Assembly: GCA_015065005.1 (NCBI GenBank)
Contig: SVRE01000002.1
Span: 16,267-80,266, forward strand
Source of the DNA: Oscillospiraceae bacterium
Lineage (GTDB): Bacteria > Bacillota > Clostridia > Oscillospirales > CAG-272
Direction of reading: 5' to 3'
DNA length: 64,000 nt
A program made the translations under genes and the position numbers. Below are positions 9,310 through 16,465 of this stretch, in pieces; positions within the stretch are counted from its first letter, which is position 1, and each line of letters opens with the position of its first letter. Below the pieces are notes generated by a model, which searched no databases, was not told where the DNA came from, and saw only the letters and a list, made by a program, of their open reading frames with translations.

Positions 9310-10227
9310 TTACCAAATGTTATTGGACAGATAGCGCATACCTGTGTCGGGCAAGAGTACAACAATATTTTTCCCCTCTTCTTTTTTGGCAAGAGCGATT
9401 GCGGCGCAAAGAGCAGCGCCCGAGGAAATTCCTGCCAAAATCCCCTCTGTTTTGCTGATTTGGGCGGTGTATTTGTACGCATCCTCATCACTTACCGTTA
9501 TGATTTCATCATACACAGTTGTATCAAGTGTGCTTGGCACGAAATTTGCACCTATGCCCTGTATTTTGTGTGGACCGCTTACACCCTTGCTTAAAAGGGG
9601 ACTGCTTTGCGGCTCAACCGCCACGATTTTTATCTGCGGATTTTTCTCCTTTAGGTATTTGCCAACGCCGCTTAAGGTGCCGCCTGTGCCAACCGCACAA
9701 ACGAAAATATCCACACGTCCTTCCATGTTTTCGTAAATTTCCGGCCCTGTGGTTTCATAATGCGCCTTTGGATTTGCCCCATTTTCAAACTGTGAGGCAA
9801 CAAAAGAATTTGGCGTTTCCGTGGCGATTTTCTGCGCAAGCTCATTTGCGCCCTTCATACCCAAATTTCCGTCACTCAAAACAACCTTAGCCCCATAGGC
9901 TTCCATTATTTGTATTCTTTCCCTTGACATAGTGTCAGGCATAACAATAATAACCTTGTAGCCGCGGCACACCCCCACCATAGCAAGGCCGATACCGGTG
10001 TTTCCGGAGGTTGACTCTATTATGGTGCCACCTGCCTTTAGCTTACCCTGCTTTTCCGCTTCGTCAATAATGCTCACGGCAATTCTGTCCTTTGCTGAGC
10101 CTGCGGGATTAAACATCTCCAGCTTAGCATAAAGCTTGCTTTTAAGACCGTATTCCTTTTCTGTTTTTGCAAGCTCCACAATAGGCGTTTTTCCTATCAG
10201 CTCTTCAATTGATTTATATATTTTCAT
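9310..10227 (-). CDS. cysK: cysteine synthase (O-acetylserine sulfhydrylase)
   Basis: A 305-residue PLP enzyme that makes cysteine from O-acetylserine and sulfide. The PLP lysine is K46 in NPAGSAKDR, the substrate loop is STSGNTG and the phosphate-binding loop is GTGGTLSG. The C-terminus is normal for CysK. GAGG lies 8 bases before the ATG. It is monocistronic: its own promoter with a palindromic spacer is upstream and a strong terminator downstream. The palindrome suggests repression by a cysteine-responsive regulator, which is inference. Confidence 0.95.
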   Translation of the reverse strand: MKIYKSIEELIGKTPIVELAKTEKEYGLKSKLYAKLEMFNPAGSAKDRIAVSIIDEAEKQGKLKAGGTIIESTSGNTGIGLAMVGVCRGYKVIIVMPDTMSRERIQIMEAYGAKVVLSDGNLGMKGANELAQKIATETPNSFVASQFENGANPKAHYETTGPEIYENMEGRVDIFVCAVGTGGTLSGVGKYLKEKNPQIKIVAVEPQSSPLLSKGVSGPHKIQGIGANFVPSTLDTTVYDEIITVSDEDAYKYTAQISKTEGILAGISSGAALCAAIALAKKEEGKNIVVLLPDTGMRYLSNNIW

Positions 10228-10248
10228 ACCAATACCTCGCTTTTCTTT

Positions 10249-10277
10249 ATTTTAACATATTACCGATATGTAGTCAA
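10249..10277 (-). promoter_or_regulatory. cysK promoter with palindromic operator-like spacer
   Basis: TTGACT (10277-10272), 17-bp spacer, TAAAAT (10254-10249) on the minus strand. The spacer itself is the palindrome ACATAT-nnnnn-ATATGT (10255-10271), an obvious place for a repressor dimer. Confidence 0.7.
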
Positions 10278-10357
10278 CGGAGAAATTATGCAAAAGGTCT
10301 TTATTTTTTTGTAAATTTGTGATAGAATATATAAAATTACGTAGCAAGGAGGAAAAA

Positions 10358-11125
10358 ATGGCATACGGAATTATTTTTGATTTAGACGGCACCCTTGCCG
10401 ACACAGTTGACGACCTAAGAACCGCCGTTAACTCCACCTTAGCCATTTTGGGATACGAGCCACGTTCCAAATTTGAAATTATCAGCTATTTAAACAACGG
10501 CTCCCGTGAGCTTGTGCGCCGTGCCCTGCCAACCGCAGTTCAAGGCGAAGAATTTATTATACAAAGCGCGCTTAACATATATGGGCAAGAGTACGAAAAG
10601 TGCTTTTGCAACAAAACACGCGCTTACACGGGAATTTATGAGGTGCTGAAGGATTTAAAGAAAAGCAAGTTCAAGTTAGGCGTTCTTTCCAATAAGCCAC
10701 ACCGCTTTGTAGCTGAAATTATATCAAAGCTTTTCGGCGACAATACATTTGATTTTGTAATGGGTCAAAGCGATTTGCCGCGCAAGCCCGACCCAACAGC
10801 AGCGCTCTTGGTGGCTAAGGAAATCGGCGTTAAGGCTAACAAGTGCATTTTCGTTGGTGACTCTGACGTGGATATGAAAACTGCGGAAAATGCGGATATG
10901 CGCTCAATCGGCGTTAGCTGGGGCTACAGAAAGGTAAATCTTTTGGTTAGCAGCGGCGCCAATTACATAGCTGAAAGCCCTGCCCAAATTTTAGAGCACG
11001 CAAACGAGTGTGTACGTATTATCAAGCTGGAAAGAAAGCAAAGCAGAGTGAAAACACCTGAACCTGTGGCTGAAAAGCCCCACCAACTCACGTTAAATGA
11101 CACACGCAGAAAAGCCTCAAGATAG
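10358..11125 (+). CDS. HAD-family phosphatase, phosphoglycolate phosphatase-like
   Basis: 255 residues from the ATG at 10358, chosen because AAGGAGG lies 6 bases upstream and the HAD motif starts at once: DLDGTLADT (D8, D10). Later motifs are SNKPH (motif II), K in RKPDP (motif III) and VGDSDVDM (motif IV), with an alpha-helical cap between I and II. It probably dephosphorylates a small phosphate ester; Gph/PpaX-like subfamily is likely but the substrate cannot be read. The C-terminal about 30 residues are charged and not part of the fold. It is the last core gene before tRNA-Arg and has its own terminator. Confidence 0.85.
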   Translation: MAYGIIFDLDGTLADTVDDLRTAVNSTLAILGYEPRSKFEIISYLNNGSRELVRRALPTAVQGEEFIIQSALNIYGQEYEKCFCNKTRAYTGIYEVLKDLKKSKFKLGVLSNKPHRFVAEIISKLFGDNTFDFVMGQSDLPRKPDPTAALLVAKEIGVKANKCIFVGDSDVDMKTAENADMRSIGVSWGYRKVNLLVSSGANYIAESPAQILEHANECVRIIKLERKQSRVKTPEPVAEKPHQLTLNDTRRKASR

Positions 11126-11185
11126 TGTATCATACAACTAACTTTTTATGAACAGTTCAAATCTATTTTATAAAAGAACCATTGG

Positions 11186-11211
11186 CGAGAGGCAGCCTTG
11201 CCTCTCGTTTT
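11186..11211 (+). terminator. terminator after HAD phosphatase gene
   Basis: CGAGAGGCA-GCCT-TGCCTCTCG followed by TTTT, 60 bases past the stop. Confidence 0.85.
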
Positions 11212-11289
11212 ACATGGTACCTGTTTTATACCGCAAGAGAGTATAAGCTTTAGTCTTTTGCCATAATTTTAATAAATTCAAAAAAACAC

Positions 11290-11318
11290 TTGACTTTTTG
11301 AATTTAATGTGTTATCAT
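11290..11318 (+). promoter_or_regulatory. promoter of tRNA-Arg
   Basis: TTGACT, 17-bp spacer, TATCAT, ending 20 bases before the tRNA 5' end. Confidence 0.75.
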
Positions 11319-11338
11319 ATTTAACGCTAACAGCAATT

Positions 11339-11414
11339 GCGCCCTTAGCTCAGCGGATAGAGTGCCCGGCTACGAACCGGTAGGTCGAGAGTTCGAATCT
11401 CCCAGGGCGCGCCA
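11339..11414 (+). tRNA. tRNA-Arg (anticodon ACG)
   Basis: Complete cloverleaf: acceptor GCGCCCT/AGGGCGC, D-arm GCTCAGCGGATAGAGT, anticodon arm CCCGG-CTACGAA-CCGG with anticodon ACG, T-arm with GTTCGAATC, discriminator G and encoded CCA (11412-11414). Its 3' end serves as the left boundary of the island. Confidence 0.96.
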
Positions 11415-11417
11415 AGA
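11403..11417. repeat. left attachment-like repeat at tRNA-Arg 3' end
   Basis: CAGGGCGCGCCAAGA covers the tRNA 3' end and is repeated exactly at 50895-50909 in the same orientation. Fits attL of an element integrated in the tRNA gene. Confidence 0.65.
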
Positions 11418-11418
11418 G

Positions 11419-11457
11419 AGACTCAGTTGAACCCCTGTGGTTATGCTGAGTCTTTTT
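11419..11457 (+). terminator. terminator after tRNA-Arg
   Basis: AGACTCAG / CTGAGTCT stem followed by TTTTT, directly after the tRNA. In the island model this terminator belongs to the inserted DNA. Confidence 0.8.
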
Positions 11458-11473
11458 ATTTTCATAAGTATTT

Positions 11474-11520
11474 AAAAACTCGGTTATGTGTGGATAAAAC
11501 CACAAATAACCGAGTTTTTT
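11474..11520 (+). terminator. long hairpin left of the Thoeris cassette
   Basis: AACTCGGTTAT-g-TGTGG-ataaaa-CCACA-a-ATAACCGAGTT followed by a T-run. The stem foot AAACTCGGT/ACCGAGTTTTT is the same as in the hairpin at 14793-14833 on the other side of the cassette. It would block read-through from the tRNA promoter. Confidence 0.8.
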
Positions 11521-11548
11521 GTCGTGGTGCTCAGAAAATTTTACTTCA

Positions 11549-11577
11549 AATAACTAACAATTATTTGGAGTGAAAAT
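11549..11577 (+). repeat. left 29-bp inverted repeat of Thoeris cassette
   Basis: Begins AATAACTAACAATTATTTGG and ends AGTGAAAAT. It is perfectly matched in inverted orientation at 13798-13826. It contains a GGAG ribosome-site-like core and lies just before thsA. Confidence 0.9.
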
Positions 11578-11609
11578 TTAAGAAACATACAAATTATCGG
11601 AGAAAATTT

Positions 11610-13088
11610 ATGAAAGTAAACAACCAGAAGTTAGTATCATACTCTACAATTCCACGTTTTATTGAACATTTCACACGAAAAATGAAAATTAAAAAAGCAT
11701 CTTTATTTTTTGGTGCTGGGATAAGCAAGGATTCCGGTTTCCCGTGTTGGGATGAAGTATTGAAACCTTATAGTGAAAGTTTAAATTTAAATTGGCAGTT
11801 TGAAAAAAATGATCTTCCTCTAATTGCACAATTTGCATATGATTCGGAACCAATGCATTTTAATGATAATACGCAAAGAATATTCTCAAAACCATCAAAG
11901 GAAAACAAAATTATTGATTCATTTATTTCATTGCCTGTCGACAATATATGGACAACTAATTTTGAAACTTCAATAGAAAATTCTTGTGAACGAAAAATTA
12001 GAGAAAAAACTTTAAAAAGTTACCATGTTTTTGGACTTGATGAAGACAATACAACTCTCAACACTTTTGAAAAAAATATATACAAAATAAATGGAACAAT
12101 TGCAAACAATGCTTCAAATTATATTTTTGTTAAAGAGGATTTTTATCGGCATCGAAATAAACAGAATAAATATCTTTCTTTACTACAAAAAAAGCTACAA
12201 GAAAACAGTTTTCTATTTTACGGATACAGCTTTTCAGATGATATAGTATTAAATGAAATATCGAAATTAAAATATCAGTTGGAAATTCCAACTGATAAGT
12301 TACCGATTCACTACAGATTCGTTGCTGCCAAAAATATTGAAAGCAACGAAGAAATTTCACACATTAATTACTATTCTGAGTATCTTAATAAGTATTACAA
12401 TATAAAAACCATAATAATTCCGTCTTATGATGTTATGCCTAATATATTATCAAATTTGCTGAAACTGTTTTACATAGATAATATATACATTTCAGGTGCT
12501 ATTTCAAATTTTGATCAATTATCTGAAAAAACCGTTCAAGAATTCACAAGCACGTTAAGCAAGAAACTAATAGCTAATAACTATAAAATATATTCTGGCT
12601 ACGGACGAGGTGTAGGAAGTGCTCTGCTAAAAGGCGCTATTGACCATGTTTCTTTAGATTTTTATGATAGATTGTCGGAAGTAATCTCGTTAAATCCTTT
12701 TCCATATGAATTTCAAGATTTTTCTGATAAAGATAAAAATCAATATCGTTATTTTATTCAAAAACAATGTGGTGTATCAATATTTATTTTTGGAAATAAA
12801 ATTGAAAAAGAAGGCTATTTGACAGGGATGATAGAAGAATTAAAAATAGCATCTAATTTAAACCACTTCGTTATACCGATTCCCCAAACTGGGTTTACAT
12901 CGAAATTTTTATATGACAAAATTTTTCAGCAAGACACCGAGTTTGCAAACATACCTTTTCAACACATGGCTTCATTTAAAACAAATAACAATTTGAGTGA
13001 AAATACAGATGAGATAATTGACGATTTAATAATGGTTCTTCAAAAAATTAGGCGAAATTTAATTAACTTTAGTTTTGATGAGATTTAA
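11610..13088 (+). CDS. thsA: ThsA-like SIR2-SLOG effector of Thoeris
   Basis: 492 residues. The N-terminal SIR2-like domain (about 25-280) shows FFGAGISKDSGFP and TTNFE (N117); the C-terminal SLOG domain (about 290-450) shows ISGAISN, YSGYGRGVGS and GMIEELKIAS. This is the ThsA architecture: the SLOG domain binds the cyclic ADP-ribose-type signal made by ThsB and turns on NAD+ cleavage by the SIR2 domain, killing or arresting the infected cell. The position where the family has catalytic His (KxHG) reads YKINGT, with N161, so the NADase may be altered or dead. GGAG is 6 bases before the ATG. Its 3' end overlaps the opposing thsB by 30 bp, an unusual layout. No convincing promoter lies directly upstream. 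Confidence 0.88.
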   Translation: MKVNNQKLVSYSTIPRFIEHFTRKMKIKKASLFFGAGISKDSGFPCWDEVLKPYSESLNLNWQFEKNDLPLIAQFAYDSEPMHFNDNTQRIFSKPSKENKIIDSFISLPVDNIWTTNFETSIENSCERKIREKTLKSYHVFGLDEDNTTLNTFEKNIYKINGTIANNASNYIFVKEDFYRHRNKQNKYLSLLQKKLQENSFLFYGYSFSDDIVLNEISKLKYQLEIPTDKLPIHYRFVAAKNIESNEEISHINYYSEYLNKYYNIKTIIIPSYDVMPNILSNLLKLFYIDNIYISGAISNFDQLSEKTVQEFTSTLSKKLIANNYKIYSGYGRGVGSALLKGAIDHVSLDFYDRLSEVISLNPFPYEFQDFSDKDKNQYRYFIQKQCGVSIFIFGNKIEKEGYLTGMIEELKIASNLNHFVIPIPQTGFTSKFLYDKIFQQDTEFANIPFQHMASFKTNNNLSENTDEIIDDLIMVLQKIRRNLINFSFDEI

Positions 13089-13799
13089 TATTAATACAAG
13101 CGAATTTTCTATAATTAGCATCTGATCGTCGGTAATGCTATTTTGGTTTTTTGTATATTGAAATAGTTGCTCAACGATGTTAAAATAGTAATCTATCACC
13201 GGATTTGTTAAATAAAAAGTCTTCAAATATTTAAGTGTGATTTTTATATTTAGATACTTTTCTAAATGATTTTTCAAGTATTGAATATCTTTTAATAAAG
13301 AATGTAAAAAAGTATCTTTTTTATAATTTTCTGTAATTTTTTCTAAAGTATTTGCTTTGAAATGTTGTAATTGGTCATAGATAATGCTAGATACTATTCT
13401 TTCAGCATATCTTGCAATCGGCTTTTGATTATCAAATCGCTCATATGCTATATCTTTAAGTTCTGGGAAAAATTTTTCCACATCATTAGTGTTTATATCA
13501 TAATAAATCGGAAATATTTTGCGTATTTCTGAATTAGTGCTTTTGTGATGATATATTTTTAACGCAGTTTTCAATTCTTCTTTTGGCCACTCTTTAGATA
13601 AAAAATCTTTGGATATAACAACAACAAAATATTTTGACTGCATTATGCCATTATGTATCGTTTGAAAAATATCTTCGCCCATAAATATATTAAATTTGTC
13701 AAACCACGTTTCCATGTTTAAAGATTTTAATTCAAATAAAAGAGGTTTGACGAATGTTTCTTTTTGCTCTTTACTGTGGCTAATAAATATTTTATTCAT
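13059..13799 (-). CDS. thsB: ThsB-like TIR-domain sensor of Thoeris
   Basis: 246 residues from the ATG at 13799; a GTG two codons earlier overlaps the GGAG ribosome site and is unlikely. The N-terminal TIR domain (about 2-110) has IFISHSK at strand A, a WFDKFNIFMGEDI BB-loop region and the catalytic Glu in WPKEEL (E75). ThsB proteins sense phage and use NAD+ to make the signal that activates ThsA. The C-terminal 130 residues are helical and unassigned. The ribosome site lies inside the right inverted repeat and the start codon straddles its inner edge. A strong promoter lies just outside the repeat. Orientation is opposite to thsA, with overlapping 3' ends. Confidence 0.87.
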   Translation of the reverse strand: MNKIFISHSKEQKETFVKPLLFELKSLNMETWFDKFNIFMGEDIFQTIHNGIMQSKYFVVVISKDFLSKEWPKEELKTALKIYHHKSTNSEIRKIFPIYYDINTNDVEKFFPELKDIAYERFDNQKPIARYAERIVSSIIYDQLQHFKANTLEKITENYKKDTFLHSLLKDIQYLKNHLEKYLNIKITLKYLKTFYLTNPVIDYYFNIVEQLFQYTKNQNSITDDQMLIIENSLVLILNLIKTKVN

Positions 13800-13826
13800 T
13801 TTCACTCCAAATAATTGTTAGTTATT
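13798..13826 (-). repeat. right 29-bp inverted repeat of Thoeris cassette
   Basis: Perfect inverted copy of 11549-11577. On the minus strand it supplies the ribosome site and the first bases of the thsB start codon. Confidence 0.9.
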
Positions 13827-13832
13827 GCAATT

Positions 13833-13863
13833 AAATTATATCACGATATGATATAATTTTCAA
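13833..13863. promoter_or_regulatory. palindromic two-way promoter between cassette and recombinase
   Basis: AAATTATATCA-CGATA-TGATATAATTT (13833-13859) is an 11-bp-arm perfect palindrome. Each arm contains an extended -10 (TGATATAAT), one per strand. For the minus strand a -35 TTGAAA (13863-13858) at 17-bp spacing gives a full promoter for thsB. For the plus strand the -35 is weak, driving the recombinase. The palindrome could also be a repressor site. Confidence 0.75.
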
Positions 13864-13892
13864 TGAATTTCAACAAATATTGGGAGGCTTTT

Positions 13893-14783
13893 ATGGAAAA
13901 CTACATTTTTCAATTTTTAAATCATTTACAGGTAACAAAGAACCTATCGTCAAAAACAATTTTAGCATACAAAGGTGATTTGCTTCAATTCTTATCATCA
14001 GAAAAATCTCCGTTAAATCCTAATATTTATGGTTATATTACATATTTAACGGATGAGTTAAAATTAAAAGATTCATCCATTAGAAGAAAGATAGTGACTA
14101 TCAAGAATTTTTATGAATATTTAGAATTTCAAGAAGTAATTGATGTTTCTCCTTTTTCTAAGCTAAAATTCAAATTTAGACAAGAAAAAAGGTTGCCAAA
14201 AACGCTTCCTGTTAAAGAAATAGTTTCTTTATTAAATTGTTTTGATATGTGTCCTGATACACTCTCTGATTTCAAAAAGCTCTTATACATCAGAGATGCC
14301 GCATTGTTAGATTTGCTTATCAGCACCGGCATTAGAATTGGCGAAGCTGCTTCTATAACCCTTAATGATATAATCTATAGTGAAAGAACAATACTTATCC
14401 ACGGAAAAGGCAGAAAACAACGATTAATTTACATATCATCACCAGTTACTTGGGAAAGGCTTGGCTCACTAATCAAGTGTAGAAAAAAAGTAAGAAATAA
14501 TAATTACCTTTTTACAAATTCCAAAGGTAAACCTCTAACTATTTACGGTATAGAAAGCATATACAAGAAATATGTAAAAAAAGCAAATATTACTAAAAGC
14601 TCCACACCACATTATCTAAGACACACCTTCGCCACAAATCTCTTAGCTAATGGTGCAGATTTGCGCTCTGTACAAGAAATTTTAGGACATTCAAGTGTTT
14701 CTACAACACAAATATACACCGAAGTTACAACTAACCGAAAAAAGCAAGTGTTAAAAAAATATAATTTTAGAAACAAACTTTAA
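13893..14783 (+). CDS. XerC/D-like tyrosine recombinase
   Basis: 296 residues from the ATG at 13893 (GGGAGG 6 bases upstream); an in-frame ATG 10 codons earlier lacks a ribosome site. The N-terminal SAM-like core-binding domain (about 5-90) is followed by the catalytic domain with R148 (STGIRIGEA), K172 (HGKGRKQR), H240 and R243 (HYLRHTFA), H266 (LGHSS) and Y275 (TQIYTEV). All catalytic residues are present. The compact Xer-like size, without an AP2-type arm domain, is typical of recombinases that invert adjacent DNA as well as of integrases. It sits 67 bp from the right inverted repeat of the Thoeris cassette, its likely substrate. A terminator follows. Confidence 0.92.
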   Translation: MENYIFQFLNHLQVTKNLSSKTILAYKGDLLQFLSSEKSPLNPNIYGYITYLTDELKLKDSSIRRKIVTIKNFYEYLEFQEVIDVSPFSKLKFKFRQEKRLPKTLPVKEIVSLLNCFDMCPDTLSDFKKLLYIRDAALLDLLISTGIRIGEAASITLNDIIYSERTILIHGKGRKQRLIYISSPVTWERLGSLIKCRKKVRNNNYLFTNSKGKPLTIYGIESIYKKYVKKANITKSSTPHYLRHTFATNLLANGADLRSVQEILGHSSVSTTQIYTEVTTNRKKQVLKKYNFRNKL

Positions 14784-14792
14784 ATATAATTC

Positions 14793-14833
14793 AAACTCGG
14801 TAAAGTAACAAAAATCTTACTTTACCGAGTTTT
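14793..14833 (+). terminator. terminator after recombinase
   Basis: AAACTCGGTAAAGTAA / TTACTTTACCGAGTTT followed by TTCTTTT. Its stem foot equals that of the hairpin at 11474-11520. Confidence 0.9.
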
Positions 14834-14840
14834 TCTTTTA

Positions 14841-15071
14841 TTAAAATGACACTAAGTCCTCCACAACATCTTTAAAATGAATTTCTTCTAAGCCGAGCTT
14901 GTTACAATTATCAATTAGATTTTCGACAGAGGCTTTATCCTGTGTCAAATCATTAAAAGCCTTTATTAATTCATATGAATTGCTATCATCCTGTTCAATA
15001 AGTGCAATACCATAAAAATCAAGCTCTTTTTCTGTATGATATGTCGTAGTTGTAAGTATGTACTTTTTCAT
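14841..15071 (-). CDS. small hypothetical protein, module copy 1 (DUF6514-like)
   Basis: 76 residues beginning MKKYILTTTTYH, then YGIALIEQDD and a helical C-terminus ending in EEIHFKDVVEDLV. It resembles small Clostridial proteins of the DUF6514 kind, which I hold loosely; function is unknown. GGAGAG precedes the start. It lies 10 bases behind the HTH gene at 15082-15315, so the two form an operon. A paralogous pair is at 18630-19101. Confidence 0.7.
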   Translation of the reverse strand: MKKYILTTTTYHTEKELDFYGIALIEQDDSNSYELIKAFNDLTQDKASVENLIDNCNKLGLEEIHFKDVVEDLVSF

Positions 15072-15081
15072 TTTTCTCTCC

Positions 15082-15315
15082 TTATACTAATGATAAATCT
15101 TTTCCGTAAACGCATATGCTTAAATCACCGACATTAATATATAATGCTTTAAATATCCGTTTTAGTGTTGACCATTTTGGATCTACATCACCAAGCTCAA
15201 TGTTTTCTAGTCCTGTTATACTTGTATCACTTGACTCGGCAAGCTCCGCAACTGTCAAATGCTTATACTCTCTTTTATCACGTATAAATCGGCCAATGTC
15301 ACGATAAACTGTCAT
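15082..15315 (-). CDS. XRE-family HTH regulator, module copy 1
   Basis: 77 residues: a single helix-turn-helix domain (IGRFIRDKREYKHLTVAELA...SITGLENIELG) of Cro/CI type, with a short C-terminal tail ending ICVYGKDLSLV. Likely a DNA-binding autoregulator of the two-gene module. GGAGG is 6 bases before the start. Its upstream region is shared with the copy at 18868-19101, so both copies may bind the same operator. It could belong to a small toxin-antitoxin or phage-type switch; there is no direct sign of toxicity. Confidence 0.82.
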   Translation of the reverse strand: MTVYRDIGRFIRDKREYKHLTVAELAESSDTSITGLENIELGDVDPKWSTLKRIFKALYINVGDLSICVYGKDLSLV

Positions 15316-15888
15316 TTTACCACCTCCAATCTCAATGATTTTAAGAGGTGTTAAAACTATTTAAAATCTACTGCACTTGATAATTATGACCGAATTATTA
15401 AATCTTAACTTCCTCTACAAAGATAATTAAAATCCAACAAAAATAGGTCATATTTTTATAAATTTTCTACTTAATTTCAATTAATACTTTCCCTTACTGC
15501 TTCTGCATTTCACTATGGCAAATCGCATTCTTTAAGAGTGGGTTCAAAAGCCTTTGTCCTGTTCGTTTTGTTGCACTCCTTTTCTTAACGATAGCTTTTT
15601 GAAGAATCACAATTATCTTTTTCCCGATTCCCCCTACTTTTACCCTTTTGCGTTTCCGTTTTACCACAGACCTCGTGTTTGTAAATACGCTTCTTTCCAA
15701 AAAATTTTTCTCTTTTAAGTCAAGTATTCGTTACTTGGCTTTTTTCTTTTTAGAAAATTTTTTTGGTGTCCTTCACAAAAAATATTTGCGTATTGACAAA
15801 CACCTGAGAACAAAAAGGTGTAGGCATATAACCGGTCAGTGGTGTCAGCACTTCGTGCCAAAAGGCTAAAAATAGGAGGAAAGAAAAA
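15316..15888. other. intergenic region with hairpin terminator
   Basis: 573 bases with no gene I can support; reading frames here lack ribosome sites and are low complexity. 15340-15395 repeats the upstream region of module copy 2. A stem AGTCAAGTA-ttcg-TTACTTGGCT followed by TTTTTT lies at 15718-15746 on the plus strand, which would end any short transcript from this region. Confidence 0.5.
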
Positions 15889-16215
15889 ATGAAAAAGGTG
15901 ATTTATTCTATCAAAAATCTATCTAAAAAGGAGAGCGACAATCTCACCGGAGTCGGCTTTATCACAGAGAGCGATTTGCTCATAGCTCGTTTGAGCAGAA
16001 AGGGTTCAGCATATATTAAGAATTTTGTTGATTGCATTAAGCATTGTTTCCCTGTTATGAACAAAACTGATGAATTTAAAGGAGCTTATTCAGAATTCGT
16101 TAAATTTGATGTTCCTATAAAGGATGAAAGACAAAGAAATCCGGAAATCATCAGCTATGAAACAATCGAAACACAAGTTCACTACACCATTTGGTTCAAG
16201 ATAATAGAAGATTAA
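15889..16215 (+). CDS. hypothetical phage-like small protein
   Basis: 108 residues, first of six closely spaced plus-strand genes, with AGGAGG upstream. No family recognised. It has mixed alpha/beta character, with KKESDNLTGVGFITESDLLIARLSRKG near the start possibly forming a small binding fold. Cluster context (small genes, 12-25 base gaps, each with its own strong ribosome site) suggests the early region of a phage or integrative element. Confidence 0.6.
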   Translation: MKKVIYSIKNLSKKESDNLTGVGFITESDLLIARLSRKGSAYIKNFVDCIKHCFPVMNKTDEFKGAYSEFVKFDVPIKDERQRNPEIISYETIETQVHYTIWFKIIED

Positions 16216-16227
16216 GGAGGTGAAAAT

Positions 16228-16455
16228 ATGATTACTACTAATCAAAAATTTTATGATTTTCATAATGGATATAACTTCGTAACATTCGGCTTAATTGAGC
16301 TGGATGTTGCGAATGAAAAAGTAATTGTTGCAATAAGTGATTTAGGCAAAATTATTGTAACTGACTATTACCTACTTGAAGATAAAAATGGAGATTTGTA
16401 TTTTGAGTATGGTGTAGATTACGAAAAAATTTATATTAAAGATTTTGAAAATTGA
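16228..16455 (+). CDS. hypothetical small acidic protein
   Basis: 75 residues, AAGGAGGTG upstream, 12 bases after the previous gene. Beta-strand-rich (FVTFGLIELDVANEKVIVAI) and ending in an acidic tail. No family recognised. Confidence 0.55.
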   Translation: MITTNQKFYDFHNGYNFVTFGLIELDVANEKVIVAISDLGKIIVTDYYLLEDKNGDLYFEYGVDYEKIYIKDFEN

Positions 16456-16465
16456 GGTGATTAAA

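Larger units (their letters stand above)
11549..13826. other. candidate invertible Thoeris segment
   Basis: A 2.28-kb block holding convergent thsA and thsB between perfect 29-bp inverted repeats, 67 bp from a tyrosine recombinase gene. The only good promoter outside the repeats is on the right. Inversion would place thsA instead of thsB behind it. Inversion is inferred, not seen. Confidence 0.6.

Noticed and set aside
15494..15869. Two overlapping frames (68 codons minus, 73 codons plus)
   Set aside because: No ribosome sites, TTG or internal starts, biased composition, and a terminator hairpin lies inside.
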